Origin: Actinomycetota bacterium
Lineage (GTDB): Bacteria; Actinomycetota; CADDZG01; JAHWKV01
Direction: 5' to 3'
DNA: 64,000 nt
Assembly (NCBI GenBank): GCA_019347715.1
Contig: JAHWKU010000003.1
Span: 1-64,000 of the forward strand
The notes under the pieces were generated by a model. The model saw only the letters and a program-made list of their open reading frames with translations. It was not told the origin of the DNA and did no database searches. Within the stretch, counting starts at the first letter, position 1, and each line of letters opens with the position of its first letter. Positions 22,885 through 30,406 of this stretch are shown here, in pieces. The translations under genes and the position numbers were made by a program.

Positions 22885-24744
22885 ATGGGCGGCGAGGATT
22901 CAAAACCCGAACGCTTCAAAACCGCCCGGCTCGCGCGCCTAACTATTATCAAGCTGCTGCCGAGTCTCGGGATGGGAAACCTCCTGGTTCTTGGGACAAT
23001 GCTGGTGATCGGCGGGGTTCTGCCGATAGCGCTCTCGGTGGCTACGGGGTTGTTGGTAGGGTCGGTTCCTGGGGCGGTCCAGGGCGGGCTAGATAGCCCA
23101 ACCGGACGCGTTCTCATCTCTGCCCTCGCCGCGGTTTCAGTCACCTACCTAATCCAACAGGTGATCGGTCCAGTCCAGGGCGCGGTCTCCGAGACAATGG
23201 GGCGGCGACTGGACGGCAAGCTTCGGGAGCGAGTGATGCGGGCGGTGCTGCGCCCGGTCGGCATCGAACACCTAGAAGACTCCAAGCTGCTGGACGAGAT
23301 CTCGAAGGCCCGCGGCGTCGGACCGGGCCAGTTCACTCCTGGACGAGCCGTGGCGGGGCTGGCCGGGATCGCCTCCCGCTTTCTCCAGACCTTATTGTTC
23401 GCGTTGCTTCTTGCCGCGTTCAGGTGGTGGCTTCCCGCCATCCTGGTGCCCATCCAGCTGATCGTCCGCCGCAAAGGCAGAAAAGAGTACTTGAAGATGG
23501 TCGAAATCTATTCCAGCCAGACTCACGGTCTCCGTCGTTCCGACTATCTATTCGGGCTTGGTACGAGGCCCGAGAATGCCAAGGAGGCGCGCTCCTTTGG
23601 GCTCAGAGATTGGCTGAAGGAAGAGTACACGTCGGCTTTTCTCCCGGTGATCGAAGCTGTGTGGCGCAAGCGTGCGATGAGTGTGTGGAGTGTCATTCCG
23701 GTCGGCTTGGTGTACTGGCCAGCTCAGCTTCTCACCTACGTGCTAATCGTCCAGTCGGCGGTCAGGGGTGAGATCAGCGTTGGACAGCTGACCGTTTTCC
23801 TGATCGCGGTGCGCGGGATAGCCGCGGTGGGCCAACTTAGCTGGGATGATCTCGCCCTCGAGTTCGGGCTGGCATCGGTGCCGGCGGTACTGGAGTTGGA
23901 GAAGACCACTGCTCCCTCGAAGCTCTCACACGGGGGCAAGGATCCAGCCGACCTTCCCCGTGAAGGGATTCGGTTCGAGAACGTTTCCTTTCGCTACCCG
24001 GGAGGATCCCATGATGTTTACTCTGGGCTCAATCTCTTTGTTCCTGCCAGCTCTTCTCTGGCAATCGTGGGGCCCAACGGTGCCGGAAAGACGACGCTCG
24101 TTAAGTTGCTGTGCCGGCTCTACGATCCAACCCAAGGACGGATCACGATCGACGGCATCGATCTCAAGGACTTCGAGCCGCAGGCATGGCAGATGCGCGT
24201 CGCTGCGATCTTCCAGGACTTCGTCCGCTACGAGCTGTCTGCCCGCGACAACATCGGCTTGGGCGCTTTGGGTTTCGCCGATGAGGAACGACTTCTCGAA
24301 GCCGCGCGAAAGTCGGGAGCCGAGTCGTTGGTGCAGAAGCTGCCCAAAGGATGGGACACGATACTTTCCCGTCGTTACACCGACGGGGCGGATCTTTCCG
24401 GAGGAGAATGGCAGAAGGTGGCTCTCGCAAGGGCCATACTCGCCGCGTCAGCGAGGCCGGGGATCTTGGTGCTGGACGAGCCAACTGCCAATCTTGATGT
24501 GAGGGCAGAGGCCGAGATTTACGAGCGGTTTCTCGACCTCACCCGGGGGCTCACCACCCTTCTCATATCTCACCGTTTCTCGACAGTTCGGGGGGCTTCC
24601 CGCATCTGCGTGATTGACGAAGGTCGTGTGATCGAGCATGGCACTCACGATGAACTCATCCTGCAGCGCGGAAAGTATGCCCAGATGTTCAGCCTGCAGG
24701 CGGCCCGTTTCGTTTCGGAGTCAGCGGGGACGACCGATGACTGA
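22885..24744 (+). CDS. ABC exporter half-transporter (TMD-NBD fusion), first subunit
   Basis: The 619-residue protein has an N-terminal six-helix ABC_membrane domain (about residues 30-330) and a C-terminal ATPase. ATPase motifs are Walker A GPNGAGKTTLVK (~395), the signature LSGGEWQKVALARA (~505) and Walker B ILVLDEPTANLD (~530), followed by the H-loop ISHRFST. The next gene overlaps by eight bases and encodes a similar half-transporter, so a heterodimeric exporter is likely. The membrane part diverges from common lipid A or multidrug exporters, and the cargo cannot be predicted. Confidence 0.88.
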   Translation: MGGEDSKPERFKTARLARLTIIKLLPSLGMGNLLVLGTMLVIGGVLPIALSVATGLLVGSVPGAVQGGLDSPTGRVLISALAAVSVTYLIQQVIGPVQGAVSETMGRRLDGKLRERVMRAVLRPVGIEHLEDSKLLDEISKARGVGPGQFTPGRAVAGLAGIASRFLQTLLFALLLAAFRWWLPAILVPIQLIVRRKGRKEYLKMVEIYSSQTHGLRRSDYLFGLGTRPENAKEARSFGLRDWLKEEYTSAFLPVIEAVWRKRAMSVWSVIPVGLVYWPAQLLTYVLIVQSAVRGEISVGQLTVFLIAVRGIAAVGQLSWDDLALEFGLASVPAVLELEKTTAPSKLSHGGKDPADLPREGIRFENVSFRYPGGSHDVYSGLNLFVPASSSLAIVGPNGAGKTTLVKLLCRLYDPTQGRITIDGIDLKDFEPQAWQMRVAAIFQDFVRYELSARDNIGLGALGFADEERLLEAARKSGAESLVQKLPKGWDTILSRRYTDGADLSGGEWQKVALARAILAASARPGILVLDEPTANLDVRAEAEIYERFLDLTRGLTTLLISHRFSTVRGASRICVIDEGRVIEHGTHDELILQRGKYAQMFSLQAARFVSESAGTTDD

Positions 24745-26530
24745 GGCTCTCAGATCGATCGGCGTCATCCTTCGGATCGTATGGAGGGCCGATAAGCCGC
24801 GCACGATCCTTGCCTTCGTTCTCTTCGCGATAAACGGACTGTGGCTGGTATTCAACGCCTTTTGGCTCAAGATCATCGTCGATGCAGCTGTGGAAGGCGA
24901 CATGACTAAAGCGTTGTGGGCAGTGGCAGGCATGATGATCACGAGCGTACTCGGCATGGTAGCCAATTGGACGGGTGTGGTCGTTCTGCAGAGGCTGAGG
25001 GAGCGGGTGGGTTGGCTGATCGACAAGCAGTTGATCGATCTTTCGTCCGGTATCCCCCATCTGGAGCATCATGAGCGACCGGATTACTTGAAAGAGATGG
25101 ACCTTCTGAGAAGAGAGAAAGGCAATCTCTCGGGAGTTGTCCAAACTCTTGTCGTCAATTTTCAGACCCTGCTGCAGGGATTAGCCGTCGGTGCCCTGCT
25201 CGCCTATCTGCATCCTGTTTTGCTCCTCTTGCCATTGTTCGCGGTGCCTTCGTTGGTCATCGGAAGCCGCGTTGAGGCGATCCGTCAGAAGACTCGCGAA
25301 GAGACGGTAGAGATGTGGAGGGGGGCCGATCACCTCTTCGAGCTGGCCACTACCGCGGGGCCGGCAAAGGAACTCCGAATCTTCGGGCTGCAAGAGGAAG
25401 TACCGGATCGACACCGGCAGGCTTGGCGACGCCTGGACCGTATCCATCAAAGAGCCTCGATCAAGGGAGCTGCGCTCTCAGGAGCGGGCTGGTTGATCTT
25501 CGCCGTCGGGTATATCGCAGCCATCGTATTCGTCGTTCTCAGAGCGGTGAGCGAGGAGGCCACGCCCGGAGATGTGATTCTTGCAGTGCAGCTGACGGGT
25601 CAGATCAATCAGCAGGTCTCCAGCGCGGTGTCCGGAGTATCGAATTTCATCCGTGATCTTCGGACTGTCAGGCGCTACCAGTGGCTTCTGAACTATGCAG
25701 ACGAGATCGGAGAAAGAATTCGCATGACCGACCCCGCTCCGATTCCCGCGAGGATCGAGAAGGGGATTGAATTGAAGAATCTTTCCTTCGTTTACCCTGG
25801 CACCGAGACGGAGGTGCTTTCGAATGTTTCACTCCTTCTTCCCGCTGGCTCGACGATCGCCATAGTTGGTGAGAATGGAGCAGGAAAGACCACGCTCGTC
25901 AAGCTGCTTTGCCGGTTCTACGAACCAACGTCGGGCACAATCGAGGTCGACGGGACCGACCTACGACGTCTTCCGATCGAGGAGTGGAGAACAAGGATCT
26001 CGACCGGCTTTCAGGACTTCGTTCGCTTCGAGCTGCTGGCGCGTCAAACCGTTGGTGTGGGAGATCTGATTCGCATCGATGACGCTCCGTCAGTAGAGGC
26101 CGCTTTGGGTCGAGCGGGTTCGAGTGACGTCCTGACCTCTTTGCCTTCAGGGCTCGAAACCCAGCTGGGCAAGACCTTCGAAGGCGGAGCCGAGCTGTCG
26201 GGGGGCCAATGGCAGAAGCTCGCTCTAGGGCGGGCGATGATGCGAACCGAACCTCTTTTGTTGATCCTCGATGAACCCACCGCCAGCCTGGACGCTGAAA
26301 CCGAGCATGCTCTCTTCGAGGGATACACGGCTGCCGCGGAAGCCTCCGCAGAGAAAAGCGGCGCCATCACGATCCTTGTCTCGCACCGCTTCTCAACAGT
26401 GAGAATGGCCGATCTCATCATAGTGATCGACGGGGGAAGGGTCGTGGAGTACGGAGACCATCAACAGTTGATCCAAAATCAAGGGCTGTATGCCGACCTT
26501 TATGAGCTGCAGGCTCGTCGTTACCGGTGA
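24737..26530 (+). CDS. ABC exporter half-transporter (TMD-NBD fusion), second subunit
   Basis: This 597-residue partner has six predicted membrane helices in residues ~20-310 and an ATPase with Walker A GENGAGKTTLVK (~380), signature LSGGQWQKLALGRA and Walker B LLILDEPTASLD. The tail ends ELQARRYR, matching SLQAARF in the first subunit. ATG at 24737 starts eight bases before the upstream stop, so the pair is translationally coupled. Both ATPases keep all catalytic motifs. The 3' end is followed 22 bases later by the first paaD-derived repeat, where gene order becomes disordered. Confidence 0.88.
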   Translation: MTEALRSIGVILRIVWRADKPRTILAFVLFAINGLWLVFNAFWLKIIVDAAVEGDMTKALWAVAGMMITSVLGMVANWTGVVVLQRLRERVGWLIDKQLIDLSSGIPHLEHHERPDYLKEMDLLRREKGNLSGVVQTLVVNFQTLLQGLAVGALLAYLHPVLLLLPLFAVPSLVIGSRVEAIRQKTREETVEMWRGADHLFELATTAGPAKELRIFGLQEEVPDRHRQAWRRLDRIHQRASIKGAALSGAGWLIFAVGYIAAIVFVVLRAVSEEATPGDVILAVQLTGQINQQVSSAVSGVSNFIRDLRTVRRYQWLLNYADEIGERIRMTDPAPIPARIEKGIELKNLSFVYPGTETEVLSNVSLLLPAGSTIAIVGENGAGKTTLVKLLCRFYEPTSGTIEVDGTDLRRLPIEEWRTRISTGFQDFVRFELLARQTVGVGDLIRIDDAPSVEAALGRAGSSDVLTSLPSGLETQLGKTFEGGAELSGGQWQKLALGRAMMRTEPLLLILDEPTASLDAETEHALFEGYTAAAEASAEKSGAITILVSHRFSTVRMADLIIVIDGGRVVEYGDHQQLIQNQGLYADLYELQARRYR

Positions 26531-26542
26531 GCCATGTGCTAA

Positions 26543-26833
26543 CGACGCCTGTCAGACGACTTTGAATTGCTCGAACGGGTTACGGCACTGTGCAATCACA
26601 CTGATGCCACAATTGCCGAGACCAATGCGATCAGTGCAACACGTGGGCAAGAAACGAGTGTCGGCAGTCGTTCGAGAATGGAAGTTACTGCTGCATCGGC
26701 TTTGCCGTCTTTGGACACCCAGAAGGATGTATCGGATGCTATACGATTGCTACCATGTCTTGCGGAGCAGCCAAGTTGGAGTGCTCTGATGACTGCGATT
26801 GTGCAGACTAACGCGCGAACTTTTGACGACTAA
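26543..26833 (+). CDS. Possible small ORF starting in repeat A
   Basis: The frame opens after a TAA at 26540 and runs to a TAA at 26831-26833. It begins RRLSDDFELLERVTAL, where the first part is encoded by the opposite strand of the paaD-derived repeat, and continues with an unrecognised hydrophilic sequence. A TTG at 26567 would give 88 residues. No ribosome binding site is obvious, and GC is about 52% by hand count over 26581-26820, below the neighbours. It could be a real small gene or a non-coding remnant of inserted DNA. Confidence 0.25.
   Translation, partial: RRLSDDFELLERVTALCNHTDATIAETNAISATRGQETSVGSRSRMEVTAASALPSLDTQKDVSDAIRLLPCLAEQPSWSALMTAIVQTNARTFDD
26553..26589 (+). repeat. paaD 3'-end direct repeat, copy A (short)
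   Basis: The first 27 bases match copy B (TCAGACGACTTTGAATTGCT then CGAA) and the last coding bases of paaD (copy C). Similarity stops after ACGGCA. It has the same orientation as copies B (27181) and C (28221). Confidence 0.75.
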
Positions 26834-26854
26834 ATTGGCGAGGAGTGTCGTGCC

Positions 26855-27118
26855 ATGCAGCGGGTCCAACCGAATCTGAGACGGTCACCAAAGCTATGGT
26901 GGGCAATGCTGACTCTCGGTTTTGCTCTCTTGGCGGTGATGGGATTCCGCGCCGGAGTGCGAGACTTTCTCTACCTCTTTTGGATGATAGGTCCTATAGC
27001 AGCCATTTTCGGAGCTGGTTATTTCTACGGTGAGAGGATGCGGGAACTTGGCCGAACTTCCTGGGTCTTTTCGAAGAAGGAGCGTCCTCAAAGGAGCTTG
27101 TCTAATAACAACGAATAG
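26855..27118 (+). CDS. Small membrane protein
   Basis: The 87-residue protein has two adjacent hydrophobic segments: WAMLTLGFALLAVMGF (~17-32) and LYLFWMIGPIAAIFGAGYFY (~39-58). A charged cytoplasmic-type tail (KKERPQRSLSNNNE) follows. GAGGAG lies nine bases before the ATG. It sits between repeat copies A and B, so it may be part of an inserted segment. No family was recognised. Confidence 0.55.
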   Translation: MQRVQPNLRRSPKLWWAMLTLGFALLAVMGFRAGVRDFLYLFWMIGPIAAIFGAGYFYGERMRELGRTSWVFSKKERPQRSLSNNNE

Positions 27119-27180
27119 ACTCCGCTTTCAAACGGAGAGGTCCGGTCCTGCTACTGATCAGGTGGTCTGAGACTGTTTGC

Positions 27181-27257
27181 TCAGACGACTTTGAATTGCT
27201 CGAAGGGGATTACGGCAGGAGCGGCAGTAGGAGATCGCGCGGACTGGGTTGGTCCCG
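27181..27257 (+). repeat. paaD 3'-end direct repeat, copy B
   Basis: About 72 bases align with 28221-28292 (the 3' end of paaD, covering its last zinc-ribbon cysteines), with a handful of mismatches and two single-base indels. The indels would break a PaaD reading frame, so this is a decayed copy. It shares the TCAGACGACT beginning with copy A. Confidence 0.8.
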
Positions 27258-27259
27258 CC

Positions 27260-27345
27260 TCCCAGACCCTTACCTGGAACTACGCTTACGACCCCCTAAA
27301 CCAGTTGACCGCCACGGCAGAGACCCTTTCCTCCTGCAACTACCC
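27260..27345 (+). pseudogene. Rhs-repeat protein fragment
   Basis: Directly after copy B the frame reads SQTLTWNYAYDPLNQLTAT followed by AETLSSCNYP. The YAYDPLNQLT part matches the consensus of Rhs/YD repeats (YxYDxxNRLT). Only one repeat unit is present, without start or Rhs core, so this is a scrap of a larger gene. The remaining bases to 27405 hold nothing else recognisable. Confidence 0.5.
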
Positions 27346-27405
27346 GGCGGGGGGCCGGTCACCTCGGGTCGGAACTTTTGGGGTCCGGGGGGAGTCTCAA
27401 TCTGC

Positions 27406-28230
27406 ATGAGAAAGCTTGTAACCGCCCTGGCCCTCGTTGCCCTGGTCTCGAGTGCTTGTGCCCGCGGTGTTGGGACTAGGTCGGAGGGACCCATCGAACA
27501 TCCTTCCGGAGGGGACGAACTGGTCGTACGGGTGGAGATGGTGGGGGGCTTTGTTCCTGCCGAATATCACCTGCAGAACATGCCCCTGATCTCGATCTTC
27601 GGGGACGGAAGCGTAATCGTGAGCGGGCCTCAGATTGAGATCTTTCCTCCCCCGGCTCTGCTCAACCCATTGATTGGGAAGGTGACGGAGTCTGAGATCC
27701 AGGGAATCCTGGCCGAAGCAGAAGAGGCTGGACTCACCGAAGGGGATCAGACTTTCGAAAACGATCGTATTGCCGATGCTCCGACTCATGTGTTCACGAT
27801 CGTCGCAGCCGGACGGACCTCGAGAACGAGTGCCTACGCGCTATATGCATCGGAAACTAAAGAAACCGACAGGCTGCGAGAGTTTCACGAGTATCTAACA
27901 GAATTCGCCGGTGAGGCCGACGAATCATGGACTCCCCCACGTTTGCAGCTCATCGTATTCGAGCCGGTTCGCGAACCAAGCGAGGTCGAGCCGAACCGCA
28001 TGCAGTGGCCCTTGTCCGTTGCTCCACAGGACTTCGGCGAACCGCTCGACTCTCCACCTTTTCCTGGTGCTTCCTGTGGAGTGGTTCAAGGCGACGAAGC
28101 CAAGCAGCTTCTCGAAGTCCTAAAGGGCGCTACCACCATCACCCTCTGGGTTGCCGGCGACTCGGAGTACCGCATGATCGCGGCCCCCATTCTGCCGGAT
28201 CAGGCCGGCTGCGAGTTCAAACGACTTTGA
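27406..28230 (+). CDS. Putative lipoprotein of unknown function
   Basis: The 274-residue protein has a type II signal peptide: MRKLVTALALVALVSSAC, with the lipobox cysteine at residue 18. The mature part is beta-rich with ELVVRVEMVGGF, SIFGDGSVIVSGPQ and a long mixed region including two later cysteines (GASCGVV and AGCEF). SIFGDGSVIV resembles a short beta-hairpin common in surface proteins. The last codons (FKRL-stop) are read from repeat copy C, and the stop overlaps the convergent paaD stop by 14 bases. No specific family was recognised. Confidence 0.65.
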   Translation: MRKLVTALALVALVSSACARGVGTRSEGPIEHPSGGDELVVRVEMVGGFVPAEYHLQNMPLISIFGDGSVIVSGPQIEIFPPPALLNPLIGKVTESEIQGILAEAEEAGLTEGDQTFENDRIADAPTHVFTIVAAGRTSRTSAYALYASETKETDRLREFHEYLTEFAGEADESWTPPRLQLIVFEPVREPSEVEPNRMQWPLSVAPQDFGEPLDSPPFPGASCGVVQGDEAKQLLEVLKGATTITLWVAGDSEYRMIAAPILPDQAGCEFKRL

Positions 28231-28714
28231 ATTGCTCGAACGGATTGCGGCAGGAACGGCAGTAGGAGATCGCGCGGCACTGGGTTGGCCCGAACGGGCT
28301 CTCCAAAACTGTTTCCCGGGAACCGCAGTATGGGCATTTGGCGGGCGCCAGCAGCGTCAGTCTCGTCGGCCCTGCCGGTGAACGGCCGGTCGGCGGCGCA
28401 AGACCGTATTCCTCGAGCTTGCGTTTTCCCTTCGCGGTGATCCGGTCGGAGGTCCATGGGGGCTGATAGACGAACTCTACTTCTGGCTCGGCCCCCACGC
28501 CCTCGAGAGCGTTTTCTATGTCCTCCCTTATTGCATCGAGTGCAGGACATCCGACAAAGGTTGGAAGACAAGTTACCTTGACCCGGTTTTCCTCGATCTC
28601 CACGTCTTCGATGATTCCGAGATCAACTACAGAGATCGCAGGGATCTCGGGATCGGCAACGCCGGAGAGCACGTCGTACACCTCCTGTCGGCTGATCGAA
28701 GTTCGCGTCACCAT
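28217..28714 (-). CDS. paaD: Phenylacetyl-CoA epoxidase accessory protein PaaD
   Basis: PaaD is needed for maturation of the phenylacetyl-CoA epoxidase complex, probably in iron-site assembly. The 165-residue protein has an N-terminal MIP18/DUF59 domain (VADPEIPAISVVDLGII, LPTFVGCPALDAI) and a C-terminal zinc ribbon CPYC...CRAISYCRSC. It overlaps the paaC stop by seven bases. Its last ~70 bases are repeated at 27181 and, shorter, at 26553. Confidence 0.95.
   Translation of the reverse strand: MVTRTSISRQEVYDVLSGVADPEIPAISVVDLGIIEDVEIEENRVKVTCLPTFVGCPALDAIREDIENALEGVGAEPEVEFVYQPPWTSDRITAKGKRKLEEYGLAPPTGRSPAGPTRLTLLAPAKCPYCGSRETVLESPFGPTQCRAISYCRSCRNPFEQFKVV
28221..28292 (+). repeat. paaD 3'-end direct repeat, copy C (functional gene end)
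   Basis: This is the original copy: the 3' end of paaD, encoding the last zinc-ribbon residues through FEQFKVV. Copies A and B lie 1.67 and 1.04 kb away on the paaD downstream side in the same orientation, the geometry expected after insertions at the 3' end of a gene. Confidence 0.75.
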
Positions 28715-29601
28715 GTCGCCGTCGGCTCTTCCCGGTATGTCTTGGTCAGGTCATCCCAGAGTTCATCGAATTCGGGGGAGTGCTTGCCGCGCCGGCCCCC
28801 CATCCCTGCAAACTCACCGGTTACCTGCCATTTGCCTTCGGCTTCGGCGATAGCTGGGGGCGCTGCTGCTTGTTCGTCCGATCCCTCGATCATCTCTCCC
28901 GAGGAGGTCGCAAGGAACTCTCCTTCACTCTCACTTGGGGATAGCTGGAAGGGCAGTCCGTAAGATTCGATCCGCTCTGAAGCATCACTTAGGAACTTCT
29001 GAAGAAGGTCCTCATTCGATTCGGGCAGGATCGAGTATTCGAGGGCGACCTGCTCTGAGTCGATGATTTCGAAGAGCCCAATCGCGTCCGAGAGAGCTTC
29101 GGACAGTGCCACGGTGAGTTCGTGCCGGCCCTCCATCGGGCCGCTCGAGAGCCGGCTGAACCAGGCCTCGGCGTGAAGCTCGTGATACCGCTCTTCTCTA
29201 AGCAGCTTGTCGGCTACATCGGCCAGTGGCTTGTAGGCCGATGCGCGAAGTGACTCAAGCCGGATCCGTTCTGCGGTGTCGTAGAGAAAATGCCGGGCGA
29301 GTGTGTATGCCCAATCCCGGTTGGGACGCTCGCAAATGATTGCGTGGCGATATTCAGATGATTGTCTGGCGAGGGCAATCTCATCGGGAGACTTGTCTAT
29401 GACGCCCGACAGCAGCGTGTAGAAGAGATTTGCATGGCCGATCTCGTCCTGGGCGATAGAGCTGAACGCGATGTCTTCCTCGATGTGAGGGGCCCAGCCG
29501 GTCCACTCAGAATGGCGATGTCCCATGATCAACTCGTCGTCGGCGATCGCCAGCAGAAGCGGTTCCAGGGATTCCTTGAAAGCCGGAGAAAGATTAGTCA
29601 C
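28708..29601 (-). CDS. paaC: Phenylacetyl-CoA epoxidase subunit PaaC
   Basis: PaaC is the structural, non-catalytic ferritin-like partner of PaaA. The 297-residue helical protein keeps ADDELIMGHRHSEW, IAQDEIGHANLFYTLL and REERYHELHAEAWF. The GTG start at 29601 shares its first base with the paaB stop (TAGTG), indicating coupled translation. The insert near residues 240-265 (glutamate/alanine-rich) is a longer loop than usual. Confidence 0.95.
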   Translation of the reverse strand: MTNLSPAFKESLEPLLLAIADDELIMGHRHSEWTGWAPHIEEDIAFSSIAQDEIGHANLFYTLLSGVIDKSPDEIALARQSSEYRHAIICERPNRDWAYTLARHFLYDTAERIRLESLRASAYKPLADVADKLLREERYHELHAEAWFSRLSSGPMEGRHELTVALSEALSDAIGLFEIIDSEQVALEYSILPESNEDLLQKFLSDASERIESYGLPFQLSPSESEGEFLATSSGEMIEGSDEQAAAPPAIAEAEGKWQVTGEFAGMGGRRGKHSPEFDELWDDLTKTYREEPTATW

Positions 29602-29930
29602 TAGAACTCGTCTCCCGCGACTGTGGAATCAACTTTCGGCGCATCCTTCCTTGCATACTTGGCATGCGCTTTCTCTCTTTTTTCCACGACTCCCCGGTAG
29701 GCCTCCGGATAGCGGTAGCTCTTGTCGGTCACCTGCTCCAGCATCGCCGGGTCGGTCAGTCTGTGAACATCTTCGCGACGAACGACCCACAGCCCGCGCC
29801 CTTCCATCCGGCGGAAAAAGCATTCCTTGGCATAGACGATGGCGACATCGCGGTCCGGAGCTAGAACGCTGCCGACGTGCACGTATGGATCGCTCGGCCC
29901 TCTCTGCTGAAAAACCTCCCAGATGTCCAC
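29601..29930 (-). CDS. paaB: Phenylacetyl-CoA epoxidase subunit PaaB
   Basis: The 109-residue protein keeps the PaaB N-terminus (WEVFQQRGPSDPYVHVGSV) and the AKECFFRR and GLWVVRREDV blocks. PaaB bridges PaaAC units into the active complex. It starts two bases after the dinB-like gene ends and overlaps paaC by one base, so the group is one operon. Confidence 0.95.
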   Translation of the reverse strand: MDIWEVFQQRGPSDPYVHVGSVLAPDRDVAIVYAKECFFRRMEGRGLWVVRREDVHRLTDPAMLEQVTDKSYRYPEAYRGVVEKREKAHAKYARKDAPKVDSTVAGDEF

Positions 29931-29932
29931 GG

Positions 29933-30406
29933 CTAGGTTTTCGCTCCTTGAACCGCCCGGCTGATCTGCTCGGCATGATCATGGGCGTGGCTGGCATAGA
30001 TCTCGAGCCACCCCTCCACTGAATAGGGCCCGAGTTCGGAGTGAGTGCCGGACCTCTGCCACTCATCTTCGGTCAGCCGGTCGAGGATGTCGGCTGTGGT
30101 TTCGCGGGCGGCTTTAAGCGCGGCCAGTGAATTTTCGATTGGCCGGTCGTAATGCAGGCGCCGTGCGAATTCCTCCTCGTCGTACCCATCGATTTTAGGC
30201 GAGTCTTCTGCGAGCAGCCGCCTGAGACGGATGGCTGAGGTCATCTCGCTGTCGGCTAGGTGATGGACGATCTCGCGCGGCGTCCATTCACCTTCTGCGG
30301 CACGGTGGTCGAGGGAAGCTTCACTCAATCCGTTCACAGACTCGATCACTGCGTCGGCTCCTGCGCGGTATTTCTGAATCAGCTTCTTGCGGTCTTCGGT
30401 ATTCAT
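29933..30406 (-). CDS. DinB-like four-helix-bundle protein inside the paa operon
   Basis: The 157-residue protein is a DinB/YfiT superfamily member. Its helices carry the metal-binding histidines in WTPREIVHHLADSEM (~residue 45) and in SHAHDHAEQI (~144-153). The family includes thiol-dependent isomerases such as maleylpyruvate isomerase, and nickel- or zinc-binding proteins. It overlaps the paaA stop by four bases and lies two bases before paaB, so it is co-expressed with the epoxidase. A thiol-transferase or metal-related accessory role is possible but unproven. Confidence 0.85.
   Translation of the reverse strand: MNTEDRKKLIQKYRAGADAVIESVNGLSEASLDHRAAEGEWTPREIVHHLADSEMTSAIRLRRLLAEDSPKIDGYDEEEFARRLHYDRPIENSLAALKAARETTADILDRLTEDEWQRSGTHSELGPYSVEGWLEIYASHAHDHAEQISRAVQGAKT

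Noticed and set aside
24638..24736. Longer start for the second ABC exporter
   Set aside because: The upstream residues are the out-of-frame end of the first exporter; ATG at 24737 begins the protein just before the first membrane helix.
26543..28230. Integron-style gene cassette array
   Set aside because: The repeats match the end of paaD and are not palindromic attC-like structures; no integrase gene is present.
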